DNA of 64,000 nucleotides from contig JAQGBZ010000002.1 of assembly GCA_034687125.1 (NCBI GenBank), positions 186,001 through 250,000 of the forward strand, read 5' to 3'. Each line of letters begins with the position of its first letter. Position 1 is the stretch's first letter. Source of the DNA: Neelides folsomi. Lineage: Eukaryota; Arthropoda; Collembola; Neelipleona; Neelidae. Shown in pieces: positions 1 to 11,677 of the stretch. A program made the translations under genes and the position numbers. A model generated the notes under the pieces. The model saw only the letters and a list, made by a program, of their open reading frames with translations, ran no database searches and had not been told where the DNA came from.

Positions 1-63
1 CTTGATTAAATTCTGTAGTTGAGGAAGATTATTCGGCAATTGATTATTATTCCTCCGCGACAT
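1..63 (-). CDS. SDAD1: SDA1 homolog (SDAD1), first 21 codons, cut by the window edge
   Basis: Reading leftwards from the ATG at 63, all 21 codons to the window edge are open. The peptide begins [20 protein letters not shown], which matches the very conserved SDAD1/Sda1 N-terminus (human starts [20 protein letters not shown]). Sda1 family proteins are nucleolar and act in 60S ribosomal subunit assembly and export. Only the extreme N-terminus is present, so nothing can be said about the rest of the gene. It is divergently arranged with ANAPC15, whose ATG is 870 bp away. The match is short but the motif is distinctive. Confidence 0.88.
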   Translation of the reverse strand, partial: [21 protein letters not shown]

Positions 64-933
64 GATGGACGAGCGGGGCGAAAAAGTTCTATGAAATCAT
101 GCCAAAAAATTAAACTGTGATTAAACCCCAAAATTTAAATTTAATTAAACCCCTGGATTAAACTAATTCAAACGTTGTTTGTAAAATAAATGTAAATTAA
201 TATCTCACCTCGTGCTACCTCGTGGAGTCGTCGAATGTGTGTTGAGGATTGAAAAATGAGCCGAATTGATGTGAAATTGGTCAAAGTGCCAAGAGATGTC
301 TCGCCGTATTCTCCCTATACAAACACACACAACACACATGAACGGAAACGGAAGAGGTTCGGAAAATCTCGGTCATTTCGGATCGGACTTCTTTTCCTTC
401 ATCATTTCCAAAGTCGTTCATTGTTAGAAATTCCGGGGTCAATTCATCGACCTCATCGACCTCCGCCTTGGATGTTGTCTGGGGACGAGACAAGGAGACC
501 CGGCACGATGCCAATCATTCCTTAATTCCTTTCCTCAACTTTCTTCTTACTCCATTAAGTAAGTGAAATATTCCGCATTGGACCATTTTTATAATTCATT
601 CCTTATCAAACTTGAATTCAAATTATCAAATAATTCCAATTAACAACTTTTCCCCTTTCTATCTTTTATTATCTTAAGGTTTTGTCCTTTTGATTTACAT
701 TTTCCATTATTCTATTTGTATATTAGGCGTATTTATTTATAAGTATAGAATATTAACACGTTTATGACCCTGACACTCATTTCGTGATATATCTTTCTTT
801 GGTTATCTTAAGTTATACAATTTTACCTTTTTTCTTTGCCTTTTAATAGTACTAATATTATTATTAGACTTGAAAAATTAAAATTCCGATTGACTAATTA
901 ATTTATTTAATTACAGAATAATTAAGCATTAGA
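64..933. promoter_or_regulatory. Head-to-head spacer between SDAD1 and ANAPC15, probable shared promoter region
   Basis: This 870-bp stretch separates two divergent start codons. A strong donor (GTAAGT at 559-564) and an acceptor (TTACAG ending at 916) suggest a 5' UTR exon of ANAPC15 ending at 558 and a UTR intron 559-916. The ATG lies 17 bp after that acceptor. The stretch around 200-530 is less AT-rich than its surroundings, as expected for a promoter plus UTR. No TATA box is obvious. Promoter function is inferred from layout only. Confidence 0.5.
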
Positions 934-1953
934 ATGTCGACTAGAGCAATTCCCGACACATCGAATATGACTATTTTCAGTCACATTTGGTATTCTTTTG
1001 ACTCAACAGAAGACGACAAAGAACTTTGGCTCCTCGAACAAGAAGTTTCCCAAGAGGTAAAGTTTTTATTAATTAATTATGCACCCGCTAGCGAATTGAG
1101 AATCATGTCATTTTAATTTTTTAATGGAGAGTTCATATCCCAATTGTTAAACTTCATTTTTTATTAAGCTCGAACGGATCGAACAAAAGAACAACGACAT
1201 GTTTCCAATCGGCAAAACTGCAAACGAGGTGAGTTATCTCAAATTTCCAACTTATGAACCCAATAACATTAAAGGTCAAGTAAAACTATGCCGCATATTT
1301 TTATTGCCTTCAAATGTCTGAAGGTTCTTATTTCATTTGATATGAAGACATGAAAGGATTTAATTTTACTTCCATAGTTCAATTCCAAAGGGTCGGATAG
1401 GAATTTCCTTTATAAACCTATTGTATACATGAATAAAATGATTCTCTTAGAAGAATCAATAAAAAAGAAAAGCTGCAGTGTGTGGCATTCCCTATACTTA
1501 TAACGTTATAATTCCTTATTAAATCTCTCCTCAAGCCAAGCAATAAATGAAACGATGTATTAAAATTAATAGCCGCACATTAGAAAGATATGGCGATTAT
1601 ATATTTTTATTTTCTGAGAACACTTTGGAAGATTGACCCTTCTTGTAAAATCCTTTCCTCAATGTAAATATTTATGACCATTGGAAATTATTGTTTTTAT
1701 AGCAAAGCTATGTTGATGAAGACGACGAGGAGGACGAAGAAGAAGACGACAATGACAATAGCGAAGAGAGTGAGAGTCACGTGAGTGATGATGAAGAGGA
1801 AATTGATATGGGTAAACAAATTTCATAAATTTACATTTTTTCACTAATCCAATTCTAAATTGTAATTTCCATTCATTCATTCAATTTTCATCAATTTCCA
1901 TCAAGATCCATTCAAGATCATTACTTTTAGGCCCTGTTAGTGACACGACGTAA
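934..1953 (+). CDS. ANAPC15: Anaphase-promoting complex subunit 15
   Basis: Four exons (934-1056, 1169-1228, 1703-1811, 1931-1953) join in frame to 104 aa. The N-terminal part has the family pattern of F..I...LWF-like aromatic residues (SHIWYSFD), then the diagnostic KNNDMFPIGKTANE (human EKDNNLVPIGKPASE), then a long Asp/Glu-rich tail (VDEDDEEDEEEDDNDN). APC15 (yeast Mnd2) belongs to the APC/C ubiquitin ligase and promotes turnover of the mitotic checkpoint complex from APC/C-Cdc20. Human APC15 is about 121 aa, so the size fits. The last exon adds only seven residues before the stop. An acceptor just upstream of the ATG implies a spliced 5' UTR. Confidence 0.85.
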
Positions 1954-2886
1954 ATGGCACTCATGTCTTTACGTTATTGTAAATGACATATGTACTTATG
2001 TATATGTGAGCATATGGACATTAATATGGTACTTGTTTATATAAATTATGTTCGTTTAATTTTATTGTGTTTATATCCCGGATATTACAACTATCTTACT
2101 TAATGTTAGTTATCATATATTTGCATTTAGTATTTATATAGACGAGAGCATATACTTAATAGTTCCAAGGGTCTTAATTACATATATGGGCCTTTCTATC
2201 TCATGGTGATTAGAATTGTTTGGTGTTGATGAGTCTCCTCACTTGATTCACTCCCCCATTTTGTTTCCTGTGAAAAGTATTTGTATTTACCAATTGTATT
2301 TATGCTCCCCTTGGTTCACGCTGATTCACCTCGTGCATTTCTGAGAGTTGTGGTTGTGCATAATTGGACATTAAAATATTGGTTCATTTCCATTCTCCTG
2401 GTTGGATTGATCAATTGGTCTTTGGTTAGATGTGGAGGATCGAGACTCGCCGAGCTTCATCTGACGTCGTTTCAGTTTTCCTTCTCAAAATGAAAAAACC
2501 CTTGGCTTTGTGGTCCTTATTTCGGTGACGAGCGTCATTTCCCCCGTCCCTCGATTCCTCCTTGTAAATATGACTCTGGGCCTCCCAAGTGCCCCTCCGC
2601 CCAGACCAAGGACCGCGTGTTGGGCGTCGTGAAGGCGCCCTCCCTTTATTTGCTGAGACAAAGACTCACCTGACCCTCCCTCCCAATTCCCCTCACCAAT
2701 CTAAGACTCCTGAATCGAAAGTACAAAGAAGATCCTTCACCTCGCATCTATTAATCCCTCACATTTTGTGATTACGTGTAGTATTTATCGAGTATACAAA
2801 AAGAGTGAATTATTATATAAGCGAGATATTATAATTATTATATTACACCAAGTGATATTACTCCCTAACGCCTTCACCCTAAAAAG
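1954..2886. other. Spacer between ANAPC15 and C2CD5; 3' UTR, then probable promoter/5' UTR of C2CD5
   Basis: No conserved coding sequence is visible. The left half is AT-rich and presumably holds the ANAPC15 3' end. The stretch from about 2450 to 2760 is clearly richer in G+C and lies directly upstream of the C2CD5 start, so it is the likely promoter and 5' UTR. Two short open frames here (2281-2493 and 2589-2771) start with non-ATG codons and show no family features. Confidence 0.4.
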
Positions 2887-5800
2887 ATGCCGGGGAAAGT
2901 GAAAGTGAAGATTGCGGCCGGGAGAAATCTCCCGGTCATGGATCGTTCCAATGACACTACGGACGCATATGTGGAGGTCAAACTGGGAAACACAACGTAC
3001 AAAACGGACGTTTGTCGGAAGTCACTTCATCCCCAGTGGAACTCCGAGTGGTTTAGATTTGAGGTTCGTCCCATCTTTTGAACCATCTTCCTTTTTAATC
3101 AATTAACTTCATTTAGATGCACATCGCCCCCTTTAGATTACAAATCATTTTATTCAATTCGTGTAACATGGTTGGTTTTACATTTTATTATAATTTAAAT
3201 ACTAAATGTCATGAATTCATTTTTATTATTATTTTAACTATATGCAATATTAACCAACTTTTAAATAAAACTCCATTCCTGTTTGAAGAAAACTTTAATT
3301 TTAATATTTTATTTTGTAATAATTATGTTTGTACTTACCATTAATGTCGTAGTGTATATGCTACATTTTATTTTGCTTGTTGTTAATAAATAAGCTAACT
3401 TTGCTTAATTTGACCGCATTTGAATACTTTGTTTTATATTACATACCTATACACATAACTCATAAATAAGTAGAATAATGACATATTGAATTCTATTAAC
3501 TTTTATTTAAGTTTTTAGTTTTTACTTACAAGCTTCATAAATATTGTTGGCATTCATTGTAAAAATAAAATACTCAATTGTGATATTGTTTCAATATACA
3601 TATAAGTATAGTGTCTATACATATTTGCTATAAATACTATAGGTATACTAATTTTTTAATATTCAATTATTCAATTCAACTTTAATTTCTGGATAGATGA
3701 AATGAATCAGTTTTGTTGTTATTTTGTTGAATTTATTGATTATGTAATGAATAGATGGATGATTTGGAACTTCAAGACGAACCTCTCCAAATTCGTCTCA
3801 TGGACCATGATACTTATTCTGCAAATGATGCCATTGGGAAAGTTTATTTGGATTTGAATCCTCTGCTCATGAATTCCTCCAAAGGTATAGGAATTCAAAT
3901 AGTTGTGAGTTGATTTAAGGAAATGGGTAATAATGAGTAATTCATTGTTAATTAGATTCATCTGGGAGATTGATATCAGGATGGATTCCAGTATACGACA
4001 CAATGCATGGGATACGTGGAGAAGTCAATTTGGTTGTGAAAGTTGAATTGTTCTCGGATTTAAATAAATATCGCCAATCCTCCTGCGGTGTCAAGTTCTT
4101 CTTCAGTAAGTTTAATTTATTAAGTATTTTTAATTTAAAACAATATATATATATATATATATATAATATGTAATATGAGCTTTATAACCTAAATGTACCT
4201 ACATAGGAAATAAATCTTAAAATGAAAATTTTCATTCTCAGCTCAAGAAATTCCTGAAGGTCATGTGGCTTATGCGATTCATGGTTTTGTTGAAGAACTC
4301 GTGGTCAACGACGATCCCGAGTATCAATGGATTGATAAAATCCGAACACCGAGAGCATCCAACGAAGCTCGTCAAACTTTATTTTCTAAATTATCTGGAG
4401 AAGTTCAGCGGCGGGTTGGGCTTAAAGCTCTTGAACTTGGTGGAAATTCCGTGATTGGGTAGAATATTAAAATAAGATTTATTAAAGCTTGTGGTTAATT
4501 AGATAATTTAGGTAAAATAGTCAAATTTGTTTTGTTGTCCAATTAATAAAAAAATAAGTAATTATTAAGTGTTAGCATGTTGGGAATGAATTTAAATTTA
4601 AGAGTGTATTGACCACTTTAATTTAATATTTGAATTTTTGAAAATTAGCGTGTGATGTTTTTGCTTTTTATGTATTGGGAGGGCAAGGGATTAAATAAGG
4701 AATTCATTTCAAGGTATCGTCAATGCTTCGATCTCGAAGGAGAATCGGGAATTGTTGTTCGTGGGATTGGAACGGCCATCACTTTGTCAAAACATTATGA
4801 AAGTCAAGTGTCACCGTGCAGTGCACATTTGGATACTCGAGAGTAAGTACATTTTATTCAAATGGATATTTATCCAAATTAAATTTAACTAACTTTGTAT
4901 GTAAATATGGGCACAATGAAAATGTATTTATATTAGAGTTTAAGTTTGTACAATTGATCACAGGGATGTTTTAATTCATTGTAACTTATACATATGTGAA
5001 TTTTTAGTAATTATATTTAATATTTTAAAACTTCTTAAATCTGGAATTTAAATCAATCAAGTGCTAATTTAAACTTTTTTAATCCTCACCAAGCCTTTAT
5101 TTTTGAAAGTGAAGATGGGAGGATTTAGGTATAAATGAAAATAGTCAATTGGTTAATTAAATTCAATATTTTGATCTGAAGAAGTAATGGATTAGACTTT
5201 GGCAACGGTAAATAGTTTCCACAATTAATTTTTGTTTGTACGTTTTCTTCGATGCTAATTTCAAAGTTGGGTTAATTAGTGAAAGCTTAGACCCGAAATT
5301 GAAAGGCCTTCCTCATCAAAATGTAATCTGCTCAACTCCGCGTTTTGTACACCCGTAATAAATGTACGTAATTGACGTATCTTTTTTTGTCTTTTTGTTC
5401 TTCATTTTTTGGCTCTATTTATTTTTTCAAATTTATTCCCTATCTTTTACTTAGTTTGCTCCGTATATCATTTGATTAGCTTTTTCCATTTACTTTCCAG
5501 CCAGTAGAAAACTGTATTTTTTAAAAAATTTTGTGCTAAAAGTTGATTAACGGTGGAAGAAACGTAAAGGGTGGGTTTTAGTTTAGCTTTTTAAACTTCT
5601 CCCCCCAAAGGGTCGGGATCCTTTATTTAGTCCAGGAGTAGTCGATGTCTACTTCGATGTATGCGGCTGATGTGGATGTATCCCAGCCTGTATAGTCCGC
5701 TGGCAACGTCTGCTTGTTTTATGGTGAGTAGAGGGGATGGCTAACTTGTTCTTTCGTCGCAGGGCGGTCAGAGAGGCCGAAGGTGGTAGGTCGTGGGTTC

Positions 5801-8800
5801 GAGCACCAGCCACCAGTCAAAGCATGCCAGACACAGTTCTCCGCGGAGTGAGGTCGTCCGGGCGACTGCCACCCGTGGACTTCTCCCTCCACCCTCGCTG
5901 CTACTCCTCTTCTGCTTCCATCCCTTCCTCACCTTTGCTCCTCTCTTCCGATTCGCCTTTTCGGGTGCTGTTGGGGCGACCCTCCCCAAGCCCCGTGCAT
6001 GACAGCTTTCCTAGACGCTTCACCCCGCACGACTCCCTCCCATCACTCTCGTCAAAGCCACCGGATGGGTCGGAGTCCGGGGGCGACGACGATCCAAATG
6101 CTTATCTTCATTTTAAAGCTCCAATCGGGAGATCCGAGTCACCGGACAAGGCTGACCCAGAGGAGGATGAGTCAACCAAATCAAATTTTAACATCCTTCG
6201 TCGAAAGAAAGGGTCGAGGAAAAAGGACAGATATTCAAAGAGTTCTTTGCTCAAAAGAGCCCACACGGTTTTGGAAGAAACCGCTTCAGCGGCGGTGGGG
6301 GAAAATTCCAAAGGACGCAAGGAGCTTTTTGGGTTTTTTCTCCGGAGGAAAAAGAAACTTCCTCGGCTTCCTGATCCGCTTACGGATGGTGATAAGGAAA
6401 ATGAGGGCGAGAAAAAAGGGGCTTGTGTCGGTGGACGATATCGGAGTGCGACTGACTCTGTCGTGAGGAGATTTTTATTCAGAAAACGGTCCAGATTTTC
6501 TGGGTCGATCCAGCGATCAAATAGTGAGAGTTTCTCCATCGGAGCCAATTCACTTGATTCGCTCCCCTCGATCCGATCCGAATTGGTGTTCGAGGCGGAC
6601 GAGGGGCAAAGTCTTGTAGCGACGGATTCTAATTCTAATTCTACATCGGAGGGACGAAAGGGTTGGTTCCACAGCCGTGAGCCTTCTTCTTGTTCTTCCG
6701 TCCCCTCATGTGAAGTGAGCGGAGAGGGTCGATCGACCTCGCCGCCCACAGTCGTCCACTCCACACCGCCCGACACCCCGAGCGGGGTTCTCGGGGTTAT
6801 CAGGGAGCTTGGGTTCGGGACGGACCAGTCCCTTCGGCTTTATATATCTAGCATGAATGCTTTGCTCGTCTATGAGCCTCCTACCGAAGACGTAGGTGAG
6901 GAAATGGGTGGTTCTACTAACACGTCGACCACGACGGCTGTAACAACTAACACGACTAAACCGGAATGGCCCAGCTCCAGCACCAACTCTAGCACCAACA
7001 GCGTCTTTACTCACCCCGCCCTCTCGTCCTCCCTCGGGGGCCGGCGCCGTCCAGGAAAGCGCGTGGGATGGCCGCCGTTCCCCCCCGCCATCTCCCGCCG
7101 GGCCCACGGGCGGAGTGAGGGGGGTCGAGGGGCGGGCTGGGCAAAGGGCCTCCACCCTACTAACCCCCCGCCACCCGCAGGCCTTCATAATAACAATACT
7201 CTAACGATGTACAATCTCAATAGCCAACCAGGGGAGGGGCGGAGTTGTCATGAGTTTGAGCCTTCTCCTTCCCATCGTAGGTCTCCCATCCCCGAGGAGC
7301 TCTCTGAAAGGCCGGCCCAGAATGGGTCGGCTGGGAAGGCGGGTTGTGTGGCGGGGCCGACGACAACAAAGGGCGGGGCGGGTCACCATCACCATGGGAA
7401 GGGCCCCAAGCCCCCCACCTCCTCCTCCTCCTCTTCCTCGAATCCCTCTTCCGCCCACGGGAACGCGATCAATCGCCGATCCTCTGAGTCTGACCTCTCC
7501 ACTCCGCCAAAAGGTCAGACATTCCTTTGTAATTTTCCTTGACGGAAATGGAGAACTTGGAGTTGGGGAAAGACAGTGAGATGAATATTTCTAGCGATTA
7601 TGACAACTGGAGGACCGAACGTGTCTGGCCCGGCTCACACAAAGACCTTGACCTTTAGCTCTGCTCACAGACCGGCCATGAGCGCTGACCACTTTGATAT
7701 CCTCGAGTATCCATTCATCACCCTTACACAACTTCCACCAGGATTCGTCCTCCACTTTGGTAACATCAAAGGGAATTGAGGAAAAAATATTAAAATATAT
7801 CTGGCGTAGGTGGGACGGTGAGTGCGAGATCCGTCAAGCTGCTGGAGAGAATTTCCAATCTCGATGACCCGGAATCCAGAGACTCTTGGTGGACAGAGAT
7901 TCGAATGGAGATTCGATCTCATGCTCGATCCATCGGTTGTAATGTCATTCTGGGATATGAGGAGCAAACGACCATGTGGTGAGTTAAATGCCTTTAACTA
8001 ATCATCATGTTGGTCTAACTGCAGTTAAGGTAATAACTTCATTTTTCTTCCAGTGATGATGTTTGTGTATTGAGCGCTTCTGGAACTGCGGCAATTGTAA
8101 GTTCGTCCAATTTCGAGAGCAGCGAAACAAAACATGCAGATTATTCACATTCAGTTGGGAAAGAACGAAAAAGCTATCAGCCAAATGTAAATAATTAATT
8201 ACCATTCTCTATTTTTAATCCTAATTCAATTGACTTGATAGGGAATGAAAATTGGGGGAGGAATTAAAATCCGTCATTATTCGGACGGGACTGATGTTCC
8301 TTGCTCTGTGTGTCACATCCCTTACAACGAGTCGTCGGTTCCTTTTCCCGTCAAAATGACACGGTGTGGAATTTGCAAGTGAGTGGATCTCATTTCCCCC
8401 CTCTGTATCATTAAGGGAGAAAAGTGAAAATAATGATTTGAATAGGAAGGGCCGGGTGCCTGACCTCCTCCTTGTCACCGTTGACCTCCCAAGAGGAATT
8501 GGGGTCGTTGGGAAAAGTTGCCTTATTCAAGCTCAAGTCTTTCGGCCAAAGAAGGATGCAAAAGGCGAAGCGAGTGCTAAAGAAGTTTCAGACAGTTTGC
8601 CATTCCTTGAATACGAACTTCATCGACGTCTCATCAACAAGCTGAAAGTTAAAGGAATGAATGCCATCTTCTCCCTTCAAGTAATTTCTAGATTTTTAAT
8701 GATTTCATACAAATATCATATATTACTTATTACATAGGTAATTAGTGAAAAGATTATTTATACATATAAATTTATATTAAATTAAATTAAGATCTAACTA

Positions 8801-11648
8801 ATAAAATGTATTTTAGGTTCAGATATGTTTAGGGGACAGATTGATTGTCGGAGTTGCAACTGGGACTGCGTTGTTCCTTGCAGCTCTTCCCGTCCCTTCA
8901 GTTCCGATTATTACGGCTGGAAATATGAAAACGGATGCTCAGAAAGTTCTCCAGTTCCAAAAAGTTATTCAAGAGACATATGAACGAAATCGAGATTTGT
9001 ATGAATTGAAGAATGTTTCAAGGGTAAGATGTGAAATTGTGAATTTACTTAAGTCTAATTGATTAATATTGGTATTAATTATAATGTCTTATTAATATAA
9101 ATTACTTAAATTTAATTAATTTAGAGCCAAAGCACTCGGAGTGCTGAAAAGTCTATTGATGGAGAATCGGGAGAATTTTCTGATGAAGAATTGACTGAAA
9201 TTGATTTGGCCACTGGGAACAAAGACACTTTTGTTTTGGAAGTTGACGACGCTGAAGACATTGAAATCATTTCGGCTCTCATTGACCCAACCCCACCCTT
9301 TGGAATTGACATGAACAACATTGATTCTCTTCATGGATTCAATGACTGTGCTCTCTTGAAGCAGCAAATGTTCACTCAAGTATTTAGATGCAGAGTGCCG
9401 GGAATGACACTACGACAATTTACCAATTACTTTGAGAAACTTGTTCGCGTGAGTATATAAATTTACTAATTTATTTTTTCAATTTATTATTAATAATACA
9501 CAATACATATACCTAAATATATAATAATTAACAATATACTAATAATATGAAATTACTTATTCTTTACAAATGTTCTCTTTTTTTAGTCCGTAGCGTTCAA
9601 GCTGAGGAGAATTAAACCACTTGTTCTCCACAAGCTCAGATTTCGAGTTGAACTTCCCGAGCAAGATGAAATGCAACTTTCAATAATTGGTTTGTTAATT
9701 GATTTTAAATCCTTTTGTTTATATTGCTTTCTATTTATTAATTGTTTTGAAAAGTTTAAATTAATTGTAATTTAATTTATTTAGGGATGGCTCTTGGCTT
9801 CAATAATTTAAAAATTAAAAATGGTAAAATTGATAATAATTAATTAATTCTACTTAAATGCAAATGGTTTGACTTTTCTTTTTAATCTCAGAAGATATTG
9901 AAAACGGGATTTTCACAATTGAATCGGATTCTCACAGTTTGTCTCCACAACCTGGAACTTCAGCGTATTCTAATAATGGAACGTCCAACTTTGCAGTTAC
10001 TTTAACCCCTGCAATTACAATAGTAGGAAATTCACCAGGGCAATCCAACGTAACTCAAAACCCTTTCAGCAAATCCAATCCAATTTTATTGAACTCAAAT
10101 GTTCGAATGTTTTCGAAAATTGTAAGATTTCAGAAATTAATTGATAAATGCAATTAAAGAATATCTCATATACAATTATATATAACATTATTGTTTTATT
10201 ATAAAACGTTTAAAATTAAATAAGAGTAAGAAGCCTGTATCGATACGGCGCCAGGGCCAATAAACCCCCTTTAAATTAATTGTGGATTTACTCGGTCATT
10301 ATTTAAAAATAACCCTACTTACCTCGACTCTGCTACCTACCTTCCACCTACCTACTTATGTACCTAATTTCATTTACAGCGTATTATTTTGACATTACAT
10401 TTTAAGTATTTTATATAATCTTAAACTTCTTATTCTCCTAACTAACCATCTCACCCTATCCATAGGAATTAAATCATTCATTGTAGTTAAATGGTTTTTC
10501 CAGTATAACAGTATAACTTACATTTAAATGGTTTTTCTCATTTGTAAACTCAAAAAAAGTCAGTATAACTTTCATTTAAATGGTTTTTCTCATTTGTAAA
10601 CTCAAACAAAGTCAGTATAACTCCCCAGTTTACATAAATGGTGCACTTTTTTACCAAAAGTTTAAATCATATTAGGATATAGTTCAGTACATATTGCATT
10701 GATAGAAATCAAAATAGAAGGATATACTGAAGAACTATATACTGATATGATTTAAACTTTTGGCAAAAAAGTGCACCGTTTATGTAAATTGGGGAGTACA
10801 TTTAAATGATTTTTCTCATTTGTATGCGAACTCTGATCTGTTTCTGTCGAGGAATGAAAATGTAATGTCAAAATAATACGATGTAAATGAAATTTAGGTA
10901 CATAGGTAGGTAGGTGGAAGGCAGGTAGCAGAGCCGAGGTAAGTAGGGTTATTTTTAAATAATGGCCGAGTGAATCCACAATTAATTTAAAGGGAGTTTT
11001 TTTGCCCTGGTGTATCGATACAGGCTTCTTACTCTTAAATATTCAATTTATGAATCATTTGCAGAGTTCTTCAGGGAAAGGAAGATACACAGTGGAGGTT
11101 ACGCCTTGTGCTCATTTTCCAGGAGCAAAGATTGAAAAGTATTTGGGGAATTTGAATTTCTTTTTCATTCGCGAAACGACGAGTATTAGAGAAGTAAATG
11201 GATTTTATTTATTAAATCATTGATTTACATTTACTTTTAACAATTAAATTTAATATTATTCTCATCAAAATTTCTATTATTTTTTTACTAAATAATTTAA
11301 AATTGTTGATTGAATAGAATGGAGGTTTAAGTGGATTTGTGAATAACTTTATTGCCGAAATCCTCGCAATTGTTCGGGCCCATGTGGCAGCACTTGGAGG
11401 AAACGGAATGGTTTCTTATTTTATGACCGAATTGAGCCTTCTTCACAACCCGCACAAAAATCAGGTTTAATTTCATTAAATGGAAATAAATTATTCTTGT
11501 CAAGTCTATTGGTTGTATTTTGTATTTAAACGGTTTTTAATTCAAGGCTCAAGCTTTGATCAACATTGGAGGCGACGTCGTTTATTTTACTGAAAATCAA
11601 AAGGCTCTCGTTTCTTCTCAAACATCTGACGATCCAAGCCAAGCTTAA
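2887..11648 (+). CDS. C2CD5: C2 domain-containing protein 5 (CDP138-like)
   Basis: Nineteen exons join in phase to about 1557 aa: 2887-3063, 3755-3884, 3956-4105, 4242-4458, 4714-4842, 5763-7513, 7595-7759, 7810-7978, 8054-8186, 8242-8378, 8446-8680, 8817-9023, 9125-9448, 9587-9689, 9785-9823, 9892-10121, 11065-11193, 11318-11464, 11547-11648. The N-terminal C2 domain begins MPGKVKVKIAAGRNLPVMDR. Family blocks follow: EYQWIDKIRTPRASNEARQ, QCFDLEGESG, PPGFVLHFG then GTVSARSVKLLERI, a CSVC...CGIC pair of CxxC motifs, and a C-terminal block FIRETTSIRE...VRAHVAALGGN. C2CD5 is a Ca2+/phospholipid-binding protein, an Akt substrate in insulin-driven GLUT4 vesicle fusion in mammals. Human C2CD5 is about 1000 aa; the excess comes mostly from exon 6 (584 codons, Ser/Pro/basic, G+C-rich). 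The start of exon 6 and the donor of exon 9 (8096 or 8186, both phase 0) are the least certain boundaries. Confidence 0.93.
4141..4165. repeat. (TA)n microsatellite in a C2CD5 intron
   Basis: An uninterrupted run of about eleven TA units lies just after the donor at 4106. It is intronic. Confidence 0.85.
5763..5815 (+). repeat. tRNA-like (SINE-head-like) sequence at the 5' end of C2CD5 exon 6
   Basis: The stretch contains an A-box-like CGGTCAGAGAGG and, about 30 bp later, a B-box-like GGGTTCGAGCACC, at the spacing used by tRNA-derived SINEs. It does not fold into a full tRNA that I can draw, so it is not a functional tRNA gene. The predicted splice acceptor (TCGCAG, ending 5762) is immediately before it and the phase fits, so the sequence would be translated as the start of exon 6. 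The SINE call is a pattern match only. Confidence 0.4.
10505..10620. repeat. Direct repeat of about 58 bp, two copies, inside the foldback element
   Basis: A unit containing CAGTATAACTT..CATTTAAATGGTTTTTCTC followed by ATTTGTAAACTCAAA is repeated in tandem with few differences. A diverged inverted or partial copy appears again near 10800-10825. It may be part of the element's subterminal structure. Confidence 0.6.
10621..10796. mobile_element. 176-bp inner inverted-repeat element nested in the larger one
   Basis: The ends are CTCCCCAGTTTACATAAATG and its inverted counterpart, with arms of about 53 bp (10621-10673 against about 10743-10796). It is non-coding. Its position between the arms of the larger element suggests a MITE that inserted into a MITE. 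A TA dinucleotide occurs near each end but an exact duplication is not resolved. Confidence 0.7.
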
Positions 11649-11671
11649 TTGAATCTACGAATTGTTTTTTC

Positions 11672-11677
11672 AATAAA
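11672..11677 (+). terminator. Polyadenylation signal of C2CD5
   Basis: AATAAA lies 24 bp after the C2CD5 stop codon, the usual arrangement for a very short 3' UTR. Assigned by motif and position. Confidence 0.6.

Larger units (their letters stand above)
10222..11036. mobile_element. 815-bp foldback/MITE-type element in the last long C2CD5 intron
   Basis: The two ends are near-perfect inverted copies of each other over about 180 bp (10222-10405 against 10855-11036). They begin AAGAGTAAGAAGCCTGTATC and end in its reverse complement. AAAT directly flanks both ends (10218-10221 and 11037-11040), a possible 4-bp target duplication, though short enough to be chance. It encodes no protein, so it must be non-autonomous. 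The arms differ at scattered positions, which means the insertion is not brand new. A second inverted-repeat element sits inside it. C2CD5 coding phase is kept across the intron, so the insertion is probably spliced out. Confidence 0.85.

Noticed and set aside
256-525. 89-aa ATG-started frame upstream of ANAPC15
   Set aside because: It lies in the shared promoter/5' UTR region, has no family features and contains a short antisense open frame of similar quality; more likely leader sequence.
5740-5820. Functional tRNA gene
   Set aside because: Box-like motifs are present but acceptor, D and anticodon stems cannot be paired into a cloverleaf; treated as a tRNA-like repeat instead.
5768-7458. 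Antisense and alternative frames of 70-222 aa within C2CD5 exon 6
   Set aside because: They are shadows of the G+C-rich, stop-poor coding exon on the plus strand.
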